Source: Amblyomma americanum (lineage: Eukaryota; Arthropoda; Arachnida; Ixodida; Ixodidae). Taken from it: a DNA stretch of 64,000 nt. The position numbers and the translations under genes were made by a program. The notes under the pieces are model-generated. The model had not been told where the DNA came from and made no database searches. It worked only from the letters and a program-made list of their open reading frames with translations. Below, piece after piece: positions 24,521-35,801 of this stretch (position 1 is its first letter; every line of letters begins with the position of its first letter). Location of the stretch: the NCBI RefSeq assembly GCF_052857255.1, contig NC_135500.1:106029048-106093047 (forward strand), given 5' to 3'.

Positions 24521-25340
24521 GAGAACTAAATTGCAACTATACACAGTCCGCTTCTGACGGATATGGAATGCTGCAGTCGTTCAGCTGCTATTGAATCTTT
24601 CAGATAAAGTATATGGCAAATTAATGTGGCAACAAAGGCTTTTTAGGAGGAAATATTTTATTGAAACCTTTACAAAATTCAGGGGAGTATGACACGTGAG
24701 ACGCTTCTGAGGATCTCGGGTAAATTCGTAGGTAGCAGCTGCATTGTGCATTACAGTCGTCAATCACGCATGATATATACCTCAGCTCTCTTCGACAACG
24801 CCAGAAACACTTGGAGTCCTTTTAGTTTTACTAACGTGAAAAAAGTGCAACTGGTCTAAATGGTACCGAACATTCCTCGCAAAACGAGCGTTCTTCATCA
24901 CGTGAGCGTCATCACGAAATCAATGCTGAATATGGCGATTCAATTTTAATTGCAAAGAGTGCAGCTTGGGCCCAGGAACGCAACCGCTAACGTGTTTTTG
25001 GTTAGCTTGAGTAGAATTTAAATAGTTACTCAATTTTTCAATAGTTTCACACCGCATAAGACGAACACTAGAACCCATGTAAGCTTGTACACACTGAAAA
25101 TTCGGTGCCTATCCTGTGGCGCTTTAAATCGGCCCCCTTCTATCCACATACGAAGCCCATGTTCAAACCCCTATGCCGCCGCTTTGGTAGGTTTACGCAA
25201 CACAGCGCTTGCAAAGTTAATAGCTGTCAGGAGCCCTAGCATCTATGAGAATATAGTCGTTTTCCCCTTTCAGAATTTAAAAAAATTAATGCTGCTTTTA
25301 GTAGGTTTATCATTATGCACTTATACTAAGAAAAGTCCAT
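24521..25340. other. Intron left of the second gypsy element
   Basis: No recognised features. The last bases before 25346 belong to the foldback repeat that the gypsy element entered. Confidence 0.55.
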
Positions 25341-25345
25341 AATAT

Positions 25346-25491
25346 TGTCACGTGCTGCACATGGGCTCTGAGGAATAAAGAAGACGTGCGGCGGCTGGAA
25401 GTAGAAGACAAAGTCAAGTATCCTGCCGCCGGCGCACCAGGCTCCTCTCGACCTGCCTTGTAAACATTATTTGTAAATAGAACCTGTAACA
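25346..25491 (+). repeat. 5' LTR of second gypsy element
   Basis: 146 bp, TGTCACGTGC to CCTGTAACA. It includes an AATAAAG poly(A)-type signal. Compared with the 3' copy it has A for G at position 14 and C for G near position 64. Confidence 0.92.
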
Positions 25492-26339
25492 GTGTGGTGG
25501 AGGTGCTGGGTAGACAAACTCCAAGGGGAGGAGCGGTAGGCGGGAGCCGCCTGCAGAGAACAGCCCCCATACGAGACATCACTGCGGCGCGCAAGATCTT
25601 GATGCCGGGAGAGTTCGTCACGCACGATTTGACGAATGACGTCAGGGAGAGTCGCCGCATTCACAGGCTCGTGGAAATCCACGCTGGCGACGGTGGTGAC
25701 GTTAGGCAGGCGACCGAACTTGGGAGTAATTCGACGCAGTTTTAGAGCTTCAAAGGTGCGGCAGTGCTAGATGATATCCGTGGGCGAGTCTAAATTTTCT
25801 TTACTAATAAGAAAGCTGTAGACGTCCTCTGCGATGCCCTTGAGGAGATGACCAACGCGATCTTCGTCGGACATACTGGGATTAACGACTTTGCACAGCT
25901 TCAAGACCTCTTCTATGTAAGTCGTGCAGGTCTCTCCAGGCACTTGCGCTCTCTGAAGCAAAGACTGCTCAGCGCATTTTCGTTTGGCAACAGTATCCCC
26001 GAAGCAGCTGCGGAGCTCTTCCATGAAGCGGTCCCAACTTGTTATTGATGCCTCATGGTTTTCGAACCAAGTTAGCGCGATGCCATCGAGAAAGAAGACG
26101 ACATTGACCAGCTGAAGAGTGGCATCCCAGCCGTTGTATTTGCTCACCCGCTTGTAATTGGTGAGCCAATCATCCACGTCTTCGCCAGCCTTCCCGGAAA
26201 ACGTCCGCGGCTCACGGTAGTGCTGCCAAGCGGGCGTTGCGGCGCCGGTCGGACGTGCATCGGCTTCCTTGGGCATTTGCACGGGCAACGGTGGCAATCC
26301 GGCGATTCTTCGGCTGCAGCGGTTGCGAGAGGGGTCCAT
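25492..26339 (-). pseudogene. gag: Inverted gypsy gag fragment
   Basis: A minus-strand frame starts at ATG 26337-26339 and encodes about 190 residues: WQHYREPRTFSG, DVDDWLTNYKRVS, ALTWFENHE and EELRSCFGDT, the capsid-like core found in tick gypsy gag. After a TAG at 25767-25769 the same frame continues (KLRRITPKFGRL, DELSRHQDLARRS) right up to the LTR. Its direction is opposite to pol and the LTRs. The zinc-knuckle end is not seen. Gag would form the particle shell; this arrangement cannot be translated from the LTR promoter. Confidence 0.88.
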
Positions 26340-26365
26340 GGTGATCGACCCCGCACCTCCACCAC
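25494..26365. repeat. 13-bp inverted repeats bounding the flipped gag
   Basis: GTGGTGGAGGTGC at 25494-25506 is exactly mirrored by GCACCTCCACCAC at 26353-26365. These lie at the edges of the inverted block and are the likely recombination points. Confidence 0.8.
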
Positions 26366-26403
26366 TGAAGGTAAAATAATGTTCGCAATAATGTCGTAAA
26401 ATA

Positions 26404-29400
26404 ATGTTCGCTTGGGATCGTGCTGTTATATTCCGGGGTGTAGGGGGAGAATCATTGGTTCCGATTGGTATTTGTTTTGTGAATGTAGTGATCGCTGGCC
26501 ACATGTTCCGAACTGAATTCACGGTGCTCCCTCGTTCTACGCATGACATCATCCTCGGTATTGACTTTTTGCACCAGTGCGGCGCTACTCTCGACTTCCG
26601 CAGTGGTGGCATATCGTTAAGTCCTGGCCTTCGGTCAGCTCTCATAGAAGACTCGCCAGTGGTTGCCCAAGTGTTTTCTGTCTCTGAAGATACCGTCGTT
26701 CCAGCAATGTCTGCCATATTCGTTCCCATTGTGTCCTCGAGCACGATTTCTGATGCCTTCGATGCTGTGGTGGAACCTTGTTCCCTTAACTGTGCAAAGA
26801 AAAGTGTGCTAGTACCCCGCAGCGTCGTCCATGTGACCAAGGGCCATGCCACTCTTTGGATTGTCAATCATTCCACCGAACCTGCAGTATTGCCATGTGG
26901 TTTAAAACTTGCTCGCTTTGAAGAACGTTTTTCTGTACCAGTTGCCGCGATCACTGACAACGTGTCTCGTCCAACTAGACAACGCGATCTGAGCTACTCT
27001 CAATTCCTAGCCATGGTCAACAAATCCCTACCCACTAGCGACCGCCAGGTACTAGTGGCCGTTCTTATGAAGCATGCGGACGTGTTTGACTTTGGTCGCG
27101 ACCAACCACCGCCGATTCCAGCTTCCCGTACCCATCACATGATCAATACTGGATCTGCACAGCCGATTCGCCAGAAGCCATACCGCGTCTCGCCTTCCGA
27201 ACGTCAGATAATCGATGAACAAGTCTGTGACATGTTGCACCGCGGCATCATTCAGGAATCTTCAAGCCCGTGGGCTGCTCCAGTGATCCTTGTCAAAAAG
27301 AAAGATGGCACTTGGCGATTTTGTGTCGACTACCGCCGGCTTAACACTGTCACAAAGAAGGATGTTTACCCGCTCCCGCGCGTTGATGATGCCATTGACT
27401 GCCTCCACTCAGCCTCCTACTTTTCCTCGGTGGATCTACGGTCCGGGTACTGGCAGATCCCGATGCACCCGCAAGACAAAGAGAACACAGCATTCGTGAC
27501 ACCTGACGGGTTGTATGAATTTAATGTTATGCCTTTCGGCCTTTGCAACGCTCCTGCCACTTTTGAACGATTTATGGATACGCTTTTACGTGGCCTGAAG
27601 TGGCAAGTTTGCATGTGTTATCTGGACGATGTTGTTATTTTTGGTAGGACCTTCGCCGAACATAACAGCCGCTTAGCCATTGTCCTAGACTGCATAGAGA
27701 GAGCGGGCCTCGTGCTGAACTCGAAGAAGTGTCGCTTTGGTGAACGCCAAATTACTGTGCTTGGTCATCTCGTTGACAAGGATGGCCTCAGATCCGACCC
27801 GCAGAAGGTTGAAGCTGTAAGCAGTGTCAAAGAACCCAAATAAGTGAAAGAGCTCAGGAGTTTCCTAGGACTTTGCTCATATTTTCGGCGTTTCGTTCCC
27901 AAGTTTTCTGATTTAGCCTACCCGCTTACAAGTCTCCTGCAGAAATACACCCCTTTCCACTGGACTCCCGAATGCGACTCCGCGTTTCGGCAGCTCAAGT
28001 TTCTCCTCATCTCGCGGCCAATATTGCGTCATTTCTGCCCGACAGCACCGACTGAACTCCACACTGACGCCGGCGGCATCGGCGTGGGTGCTGTGCTTAT
28101 CCGACGCCATGAGGGCAATCAACACGTTGTCGCTTATGCAAGTCGCACCCTCAGCAAGTCGGAACGCAATTACACTGTAACAGAGCAAGAGTGTCTCGCC
28201 GTTGTTTTCGGCGTACAACGGTTTCGTTCGTACCTTTATGGACGTGCTTTTACAGTCGTCACAGACCATCACTCTCTGTGCTGGCTGGTCAATCTACGCG
28301 ACCCCTGCGGTCGGTTGGCCCGCTGGGCGTTACGTCTCCAAGAGTTTAACTTCAAAGTGTCTTACAAAAGTGGCCGCCAACACGCCGACGCAGATTGCCT
28401 CTCGCGGCTGCCGCTCACGGTTACTACTTCCGATGATGAAAACTTCGATGACTATCTCGCTGCCATTTCCCAAGAGTTTCCAGATCTTGGCACTTTCCAG
28501 ATGGAACAACGCAAGGATCAGCACTTGGCGCCGCTTTTTGCCGAAGCCCGTGACCCGACATCCGCAAGCCCTTTCTGCGTTCGCGACGGTTTACTCTACA
28601 GAACGAATTACTCGCCTGGAGGTGCGCGCTTTCTCCTCGTCGTTCCGGCTACTCTGTACTCCTCTGTTCTGCAGGCAATGCACGATGACGTCACGGCTGG
28701 GCACTTGGGGTTTGCCAGGACCCTTAACCGCATCAAAGAATGTTTTTACTGGCCAAAAATGCGTCACATGGTTCAACGCTACGTGGCCACCTGCGTGCAG
28801 TGTCAGCGGTTCAAGCTTCCCACGACTTCTCCGCCTGGACGCCTGCATCCTTTGCCACCTCCAAGCACGCCATATGAACAAGTTGGACTCGATCTGCTCG
28901 GCCCGTTTCCCCGCTCGTCCAACGGTAACCGCTGGATTATAGTGTGCGTTGATCACCACACCCGTTACTGTGAGACCGCCACCCTACCTTGCGCCACCGC
29001 TGCTGAGGTCTCGCTCTTCCTTCTTCGTGCTGTCATCCTCCGGCATGGACCTCCTCGAGTTGTTATCAGTGACCGCGGTCGCCAGTTTACGGCAGACGTT
29101 GTGGAAGAGCTTCTGCGTCTTAGTTCATGCCATTTTCGCCACTCGACGCCGTACCACCCCCAGACTAATGGACTGGTTGAACGTACCAATCGGACACTCA
29201 CGACCATGCTGGCCATGTATGTCGATTCCCGCCATAAGAACTGGGACGACGTGCTTCCCTTCATTACATACGCCTATAACACGTCGAGGCATGAAATAAC
29301 TGGTTACAGCCCATTCTTCCTTCTTTATGCCCGTCCGCCTCGAAGCTCCCTCGACAGCATCTTACCTTTCTCTCTCGACACCGAGCCTTCTATTGCCAAC

Positions 29401-29725
29401 ACTATGTCGCGCTGAAGAAGCCCGTCGGATTGCCCGGATACGCACCTTGGCATCACAGCATCGCTCTAAGCAGCGTTATGACCGCCGGCGCAAGGATGTC
29501 TCCTACCTGCCCGGTGACGTTGTATGGTTGTGGACGCCCCTACGCAAGCGTGGCTTATCAGAAAAGCTGCTATCCCACTACACAGGCCCGTTCATCGTTG
29601 TTGCTCGCCTCAATGACCTCAACTATGTCATCTCTCCCCAATCAACGCAAGGACGCCGCTCAAGGACAACCCAGGTCGTGCATGTCGCACGGCTGAAGCC
29701 ATTCCACTCTCGGGACCCCGATTGA
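26404..29725 (+). pseudogene. pol: Gypsy pol (protease part, RT, RNase H, integrase)
   Basis: The frame opens with the C-terminal part of a retropepsin (DIILGIDFLHQCGA); the D-[ST]-G active-site segment is not seen. The RT has [24 protein letters not shown] and YLDDVVIF. RNase H has LHTDAGGIGVGAVL and ECLAVVFG. Integrase has CVQCQRF, GLDLLGPF, ISDRGRQF and NGLVERTN. A TAA at 27841-27843 lies between RT and RNase H in one frame, and a frame change near 29400 shifts the integrase tail (LPGDVVWLWTP, VVHVARLKPF). It is close to the first element in sequence but distinct. Confidence 0.93.
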
Positions 29726-29763
29726 TTGACTGGCCCAGAGGGCTTCGTCTGCGAACGGGGAAA

Positions 29764-29909
29764 TGTCACGTGCTGCGCATGGGCTCTGAGGAATAAAGAA
29801 GACGTGCGGCGGCTGGAAGTAGAAGAGAAAGTCAAGTATCCTGCCGCCGGCGCACCAGGCTCCTCTCGACCTGCCTTGTAAACATTATTTGTAAATAGAA
29901 CCTGTAACA
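29764..29909 (+). repeat. 3' LTR of second gypsy element
   Basis: 146 bp, almost identical to 25346-25491. A purine-rich tract, AACGGGGAAA, ends just before it. Confidence 0.92.
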
Positions 29910-29951
29910 ATATTAAAAACAGCGCTAAGCAACAAGGACCAACAACGCGCC

Positions 29952-31764
29952 TTGTTAAATCCTTCCTTGAGGGCCGACACTTTGCCATACGCCTCAGTGG
30001 GGAGGCCGTCGGATCATTTGTGCGTCTTCGCGGCGTTCCCCAGGGATCGGTGTTATCGCCAACATTATTTAATATTGCTTTTATCTCCCTTGCTTGGCGC
30101 TTACATGATGTCTCTAAGATTAAGTTCTTATTGTATGCTGATGACATAACGGTGTGGAGCACTCACAACGACCTGATCACTCAAGCAGCAGGCCTACAAT
30201 CAGCCATAGATATTACGGCCGACTTTTTCTTCTTCAATTGGTCTGCAGCTTTCAGTGAGCAAAACCACGTTCGTGTCAGTCGCCAACCGCTGGGGGCGAC
30301 GTAAACTCGCTGCAACACCAATTCGTCTAAATTTATCTGGAACTCCAATTGAAAATTCGACCGTAAAAATCTTGGGCTTGACAATACACGAGTCAGGGGC
30401 AGGTACTGCTTGACTTTCTCGGGCTAAAAAGCAAGCAATTCAGGCGTTGGGTCTGATTAGATGCATTGCTCCTAAAACAGGCGGAACCCACTCTCATGTT
30501 GCACGACGGTTGGTGCGGGCGGTTGTGCAACAGCGCCTCGTTTACCAAGCCCAATTTCAGCATTTGACAAGGGCTCAATGGGATCGTCTAGAAGCTGTTA
30601 ATCAAGAGGCGATGAGGGTCATCACTTGCCTTCCCCGAATTACCCTGATCGTGGCGCTCCATGAACATGCGCAGCTGAACACACTAGATGAGCTGGTGCA
30701 GCAACGACGCGATGCTCACCGCCTAAAGTCAAACCTTACACACACAACGTGTGCACTCAGGGCATATGCTTCATCGCACTCCATTCTACAGCCGCCACCG
30801 CCAGTTCTTCTCCCTGGCGTTTTGTGCAGCTAAGCGACAACAAACCAACTGATCTACGTCGGTCATCATCTACCCGCGCGGCATTGTCATTTCGCGACCG
30901 AATTACAGAGCAAGACGCAAATCTGCCGCATGGCTCCATCGTCATGTTCGTTGACGCAAGCATCCAGGCCTGCGAAACAACAATGGCAGTTTACTGTCCT
31001 TGCAAGACTGCCGTGAACAAAACGTCAAGGTTTCGCCTCTCAGAACCTCCTTCCTCCTTCGGTGCGGAGATGCCTGTGGTTCAAAGGGCACTTTGCTCTG
31101 TGGCCGCCGTTCCCATGCTACCTACGACCCGCATTGTCATTCGCACCGACGCCCTCCACGTCAAACGCCTACTACGACGAGTCATTCGCACCCCAGAAAT
31201 CTGCCAAGACATCCGTCGTCTAGCGGCTCGCATCCCGCAGCAAATTCGTACTGAGTGGGTCCCGCGTTACCTCCTCAGTGCACAAAGCCGCGCAGATTCT
31301 GCGACCCGCCTTTCAACCCCAACCTCGTCTTTGCCTCGAGTCCTCACTCTGGATGACACCACCCTCCTTTTAACAAGAAAGGAACACCTCCGGCGCCACA
31401 CACGTGCTCTAATCCCTCCGTGTGCGGTAACCCTCCCCCGTGGTCTTACCCGTGCAGAGGAGGTTGCGCATCGGAGGATACGGGTCGAGGTTGCCCTAAC
31501 TCCAGGGTGACACGCAAGTGGCCGCATTTCAAAGATTTTTATCCCCGCCCCGGGTGTCCAGTCTGCAAGATCAGAGACTGTGAGGCGGATATCCACCACC
31601 TGTTGTGGGATTGCCCGGTGCTGAAGCCGACGAGCGTTCGGCACCTGGCGGCAGTGGGCCTCTCACCGGACAATCCGGATTCCTGTATTGACTGGACACA
31701 AGGTCCATATCATCGTTCGCTTCTTGATTTCATCAGATCAGCCAACCTTTTTTCATTTATTTAA
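29952..31764 (+). pseudogene. RT-RNase H-zinc finger remnant of I-like element
   Basis: RT motifs are GVPQGSVLSPTLFNI and LLYADDITVW. The RNase H part (about 30920-31310) shows GSIVMFVDAS, SFGAEMPVVQRAL, RIVIRTDALHVKRLL and SRADSATR. The tail has CPVCKIRDCEADIHHLLWDC, a cysteine-histidine knuckle. The pieces lie in at least four frames, so no full protein can be made. Confidence 0.88.
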
Positions 31765-31829
31765 GTATCTTACTCACCTCTCATTTCATAGTTTTATGCC
31801 CTGATGCAATAAACATCGCATCAAATAAA
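29952..31829 (+). mobile_element. I-like non-LTR retrotransposon, 5'-truncated
   Basis: The element is about 1.88 kb and flanked by AACAACGCGCC at 29941-29951 and 31830-31840, an 11-bp target duplication. It starts inside the reverse transcriptase, carries an RNase H and a zinc-knuckle tail, and ends with AATAAACATCGCATCAAATAA. Several frame changes (30302, about 30800 and about 31500) show it is dead. RNase H after RT points to the I/LOA group. Confidence 0.9.
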
Positions 31830-31955
31830 AACAACGCGCCGTTGTGTGTGTTCCCTTCGTTCTTGGTACTTGTTGCTTAGCGCTGCTTTTAATATCATGT
31901 TTTTAATATTATGTAGCCTCCTGTTGACTGTTCGAGGAATTAAATTTAAAAGATG

Positions 31956-32076
31956 TGTCAGCGGTGGGATTCGAACCCACGCCCACCAATGTGGACCAGA
32001 AGTCTCGTTCATCCCACATCGTGGGAAAGGCTTTCAACCTTGAGTCTGGCGCCTTAGACCACTCGGCCATCATGAC
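31956..32076 (-). tRNA. tRNA-Leu(CAA) copy 1, degenerate acceptor stem
   Basis: Intron-containing tRNA-Leu; the anticodon CAA lies in CTCAAG. T arm (GTGGGTTCGAATCCCAC) and D arm are normal, but the acceptor stem reads GTCATGA against CGCTGAC, with three mismatches. T4 follows downstream. Probably a pseudogene. Confidence 0.8.
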
Positions 32077-32232
32077 ACTGCGCTGCGTTGATTAGCTCGA
32101 CAATATGTAGCATCAGCGCCGTTGTGTATCTTGCCTTCGTTCTTGGCCCTTATTGCTTAGCGCTGTTTTTAATATGTTTTTAATATTATGTAGCATCCCG
32201 TTGACCGTTCGAAGAATTAAAATAAAAAGATG

Positions 32233-32353
32233 TGTCAGAAGTGGGATTCGAACCCACGCCCACCAATGTGGACCAGAAGTCTCTTTCATCCCACATCGTG
32301 GGAAAGGCTTTTAACCTTGAGCCTGGCGCCTTAGACCACTCGGTCATCCTGAC
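32233..32353 (-). tRNA. tRNA-Leu(CAA) copy 2, type B
   Basis: 121 nt with an intron of about 38 nt after CTCAAG. The acceptor stem GTCAGGA/TTCTGAC pairs. Type B: A replaces G at position 10, giving an A-C mismatch in the D stem, and the anticodon stem has CCAGG. A T5 terminator follows. Confidence 0.85.
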
Positions 32354-32509
32354 ACTGCGCTGCGTTGATTAGCTCGACAATATGTAGCATCAGCGCCGTT
32401 GTGTGTCTTGCCTTCGTTCTTGGTCCTTATTGCTTAGCGCTGTTTTTAATATGTTTTTAATATTATGTAGCATCCCGTTGACCGTTCGAAGAATTAAAAT
32501 AAAAAGATG

Positions 32510-32630
32510 TGTCAGAAGTGGGATTCGAACCCACGCCCACCAATGTGGACCAGAAGTCTCGTTCATCCCACAACGTGGGAAAGGCTTTCAACCTTGAGAC
32601 TGGCGCCTTAGACCACTCGGCCATCCTGAC
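32510..32630 (-). tRNA. tRNA-Leu(CAA) copy 3, type A
   Basis: Good acceptor, D and T stems. The anticodon stem reads CCAGT, one mismatch to TCTGG. The intron is of the ACGTTGTGGG type. T5 terminator. Confidence 0.87.
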
Positions 32631-32803
32631 ACTGCGCTGCGTTGATTAGCTCGACAATATGTAGCATCAGCGCCGTTGTGTGTCTTCCCTTCGTTCTTGG
32701 TCCTTATTGCTTAGCGCTGTTTATAATATTATGTTTATAATATTATGTTTTTAATATTATGTAGCATCCCGCTGACCGTTCGAAGAATTAAAATAAAAAG
32801 ATG

Positions 32804-32924
32804 TGTCAGAAGTGGGATTCGAACCCACGCCCACCAATGTGGACCAGAAGTCTCTTTCATCCCACATCGTGGGAAAGGCTTTTAACCTTGAGCCTGGCGC
32901 CTTAGACCACTCGGTCATCCTGAC
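32804..32924 (-). tRNA. tRNA-Leu(CAA) copy 4, type B
   Basis: Same as copy 2 by eye: A10, CCAGG anticodon stem, T5 terminator. Confidence 0.85.
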
Positions 32925-33080
32925 ACTGCGCTGCGTTGATTAGCTCGACAATATGTAGCATCAGCGCCGTTGTGTGTCTTGCCTTCGTTTTTGGTCCTTA
33001 TTGCTTAGCGCTGTTTTTAATATGTTTTTAATATTATGTAGCATCCCGCTGACCGTTCGAAGAATTAAAATAAAAAGATG

Positions 33081-33201
33081 TGTCAGAAGTGGGATTCGAA
33101 CCCACGCCCACCAATGTGGACCAGAAGTCTCGTTCATCCCACAACGTGGGAAAGGCTTTCAACCTTGAGTCTGGCGCCTTAGACCACTCGGCCATCCTGA
33201 C
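33081..33201 (-). tRNA. tRNA-Leu(CAA) copy 5, type A, best consensus
   Basis: All stems pair: acceptor GTCAGGA/TTCTGAC, D stem GCC/GGC, anticodon stem CCAGA/TCTGG, T stem GTGGG/CCCAC. The intron (about 38 nt) holds a small hairpin. The T5 terminator lies about 4 bases past the 3' end. Best candidate for a working gene. Confidence 0.92.
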
Positions 33202-33374
33202 ACTGCGCTGCGTTGATTAGCTCGACAATATGTAGCATCAGCGCCGTTGTGTGTCTTCCCTTCGTTCTTGGTCCTTATTGCTTAGCGCTGTTTATAATAT
33301 TATGTTTATAATATTATGTTTTTAATATTATGTAGCATCCCGTTGACCGTTCGAAGAATTAAAATAAAAAGATG

Positions 33375-33495
33375 TGTCATAAGTGGGATTCGAACCCACG
33401 CCCACCAATGTGGACCAGAATTCTCGTTCATCCCACATCGTGGGAAAGGCTTTCAACCTTGAGTCTGGCGCCTTAGACCACTCGGCCATCCTGAC
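33375..33495 (-). tRNA. tRNA-Leu(CAA) copy 6, type A with acceptor change
   Basis: The acceptor 3' strand is TTATGAC, one mismatch. D and anticodon stems are of type A. One base change precedes the 3' half of the anticodon stem. Confidence 0.83.
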
Positions 33496-33651
33496 ACTGC
33501 GCTGCGTTGATTAGCTCAACAATATGTAGCATCAGCGCCGTTGTGTGTCTTGCCTTCGTTCTTGGTCCTTATTGCTTAGCGCTGTTTTTAATATGTTTTT
33601 AATATTATGTAGCATCCTGTTGACCGTTCGAAGAATTAAAATAAAAAGATG

Positions 33652-33772
33652 TGTCAGAAGTGGGATTTGAACCCACGCCCACCAATGTGGACCAGAAGTC
33701 TCTTTCATCCCACATCAAGGGAAAGGCTTTTAACCTTGAGCCTGGCGCCTTAGACCACTCGGTCATCCTGAC
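33652..33772 (-). tRNA. tRNA-Leu(CAA) copy 7, type B, T-loop change
   Basis: The T loop reads GGGTTCAAATCCC instead of TTCGA, altering the B box. The intron hairpin is also altered. A10. Confidence 0.8.
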
Positions 33773-33961
33773 ACTGCGCTGCGTTGATTAGCTCGACAAT
33801 ATGTAGCATCAACAATATGTAGCATCAGCGCCGTTGTGTGTCTTCCCTTCGTTTTTGGTCCTTATTGCTTAGCGCTGTTTATAATATTATGTTTATAATA
33901 TTATGTTTTTAATATTATGTAGCATCCCGCTGACCGTTCGAAGAATTAAAATAAAAAGATG

Positions 33962-34082
33962 TGTCAGAATTGGGATTCGAACCCACGCCCACCAATGTGG
34001 ACCAGAAGTCTCTTTCATCCCACATCGTGGGAAAGGCTTTTAACCTTGAGCCTGGCGCCTTAGACCACTCGGTCATCCTGAC
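33962..34082 (-). tRNA. tRNA-Leu(CAA) copy 8, type B, T-stem change
   Basis: CCCAATTCTGAC replaces CCCACTTCTGAC, so the outer T-stem pair is lost. A10. Confidence 0.8.
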
Positions 34083-34271
34083 ACTGCGCTGCGTTGATTA
34101 GCTCGACAATATGTAGCATCAACAATATGTAGCATCAGCGCCGTTGTGTGTCTTCCCTTCGTTCTTGGTCCTTGTTGCTTAGCGCTGTTTATAATATTAT
34201 GTTTATAATATTATGTTTTTAATATTATGTAGCATCCCGCTGACCGTTCGAAGAATTAAAATAAAAAGATG

Positions 34272-34392
34272 TGTCAGAAGTGGGATTCGAACCCACGCCC
34301 ACCAATGTGGACCAGAAGTCTCTTTCATCCCACATCGTGGGAAAGGCTTTTAACCTTGAGCCTGGCGCCTTAGACCACTCGGTCACCCTGAC
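34272..34392 (-). tRNA. tRNA-Leu(CAA) copy 9, type B
   Basis: The acceptor reads GTCAGGG (G-T at the seventh pair). A10 and CCAGG. Confidence 0.84.
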
Positions 34393-34548
34393 ACTGCGCT
34401 GCGTTGATTAGCTCGACAATATGTAGCATCAGCGCCGTTGTGTGTCTTGCCTTCGTTCTTGGTCCTTATTGCTTAGCGCTGTTTTTAATATGTTTTTAAT
34501 ATTATGTAGCATCCCGTTGACCGTTCGAAGAATTAAAATAAAAAGATG

Positions 34549-34669
34549 TGTCAGAAGTGGGATTCGAACCCACGCCCACCAATGTGGACCAGAAGTCTCG
34601 TTCATCCCACAACGTGGGAAAGGCTTTCAACCTTGAGTCTGGCGCCTTAGACCACTCGGTCATCCTGAC
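34549..34669 (-). tRNA. tRNA-Leu(CAA) copy 10, A/B hybrid
   Basis: The anticodon stem and intron are of type A (CCAGA, ACGTTGTGGG), but position 10 is A as in type B. A likely recombinant between the two types. Confidence 0.84.
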
Positions 34670-34872
34670 ACTGCGCTGCGTTGATTAGCTCGACAATATG
34701 TAGCATCAACAATATGTAGCATCAGCGCCGTTGTGTGTGTTCCCTTCGTTCTTGGTCCTTATAGCTTAGCGCTGTTTATAATATTATGTTTATAATATTA
34801 TGTTTTTAATATTATGTTTTTAATATTATGTAGCATCCCGCTGACCGTTCGAAGAATTAAAATAAAAAGATG

Positions 34873-34993
34873 TGTCAGAAGTGGGATTCGAACCCACGCC
34901 CACCAATGTGGACCAGAAGTCTCTTTCATCCCACATCGTGGGAAAGGCTTTTAACCTTGAGCCTGGCGCCTTAGACCACTCGGTCATCCTGAC
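34873..34993 (-). tRNA. tRNA-Leu(CAA) copy 11, type B
   Basis: Same as copy 2 by eye. It is preceded by the longest spacer in the array. Confidence 0.85.
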
Positions 34994-35182
34994 ACTGCGC
35001 TGCGTTGATTAGATCGACAATATGTAGCATCAACAATATGTAGCATCAGCGCCGTTGTGTGTGTTCCCTTCGTTCTTGGTCCTTATTGCTTAGCGCTGTT
35101 TATAATATTATGTTTATAATATTATGTTTTTAATATTATGTAGCATCCCGCTGACCGTTCGAAGAATTAAAATAAAAAGATG

Positions 35183-35303
35183 TGTCAGAAGTGGGATTCG
35201 AACCCACGCCCACCAATGTGGACCAGAAGTCTCTTTCATCCCACATCGTGGGAAAGGCTTTCAACCTTGAGTCTGGCGCCTTAGACCACTCGGTCATCCT
35301 GAC
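35183..35303 (-). tRNA. tRNA-Leu(CAA) copy 12, A/B hybrid
   Basis: CCAGA anticodon stem of type A with A10 of type B; GATGTGGG intron. Confidence 0.84.
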
Positions 35304-35492
35304 ACTGCGCTGCGTTGATTAGCTCGACAATATGTAGCATCAACAATATGTAGCATCAGCGCCGTTGTGTGTCTTCCCTTCGTTCTTGGTCCTTATTGCT
35401 TAGCGCTGTTTATAATATTATGTTTATAATATTATGTTTTTAATATTATGTAGCACCCCGCTGACCGTTCGAAGAATTAAAATAAAAAGATG

Positions 35493-35613
35493 TGTCAGAA
35501 GTGGTATTCGAACCCACGCCCACCAATGTGGACCAGAAGTCTCTTTCATCCCACATCGTGGGAAAGGCTTTTAACCTTGAGCCTGGCGCCTTAGACCACT
35601 CGGTCATCCTGAC
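35493..35613 (-). tRNA. tRNA-Leu(CAA) copy 13, type B, T-stem change
   Basis: The T arm reads GGGTTCGAATACCAC, breaking one T-stem pair. A10. Confidence 0.8.
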
Positions 35614-35801
35614 ACTGCGCTGCGTTGATTAGCTCGACAATATGTAGCATCAACAATATGTAGCATCAGCGCCGTTGTGTGTGTTCCCTTCGTTCTTGGT
35701 CCTTGTTGCTTAGCGCTGTTTATAATATTATGTTTATAATATTATGTTTTTAATATTATGAACATCCCGCTGACCGTTCGAAGAATTAAAATAAAAAGAT
35801 G

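Larger units (their letters stand above)
25346..29909 (+). mobile_element. Ty3/gypsy element with two LTRs and inverted gag
   Basis: The element is 4.56 kb, bounded by 146-bp LTRs that differ at two positions by eye, with ATAT on both sides (25342-25345 and 29910-29913) as the likely target duplication. Pol runs on the plus strand, but the gag block between 25492 and about 26365 runs on the minus strand. The similar LTRs suggest a recent insertion, yet pol has a stop and a frameshift. It lies in the intron between MAM exons 7 and 8. Confidence 0.93.
29910..31960. repeat. Foldback repeat split by a non-LTR insertion
   Basis: The left arm (25335-25345 plus 29910-29951, interrupted by gypsy) reads ATTAAAAACAGCGCTAAGC then AACAAGGACCAACAAC. 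The right arm from 31830 reads GTTGTGTGTG, then CTTGTTGCTTAGCGCTG and TTTTAATAT. The arms are reverse complements with some changes. The right arm is also the first spacer of the tRNA array. Confidence 0.8.

Noticed and set aside
25313..25660. 115-codon minus-strand open frame across the 5' LTR
   Set aside because: It fuses an out-of-phase reading of gag with LTR sequence.
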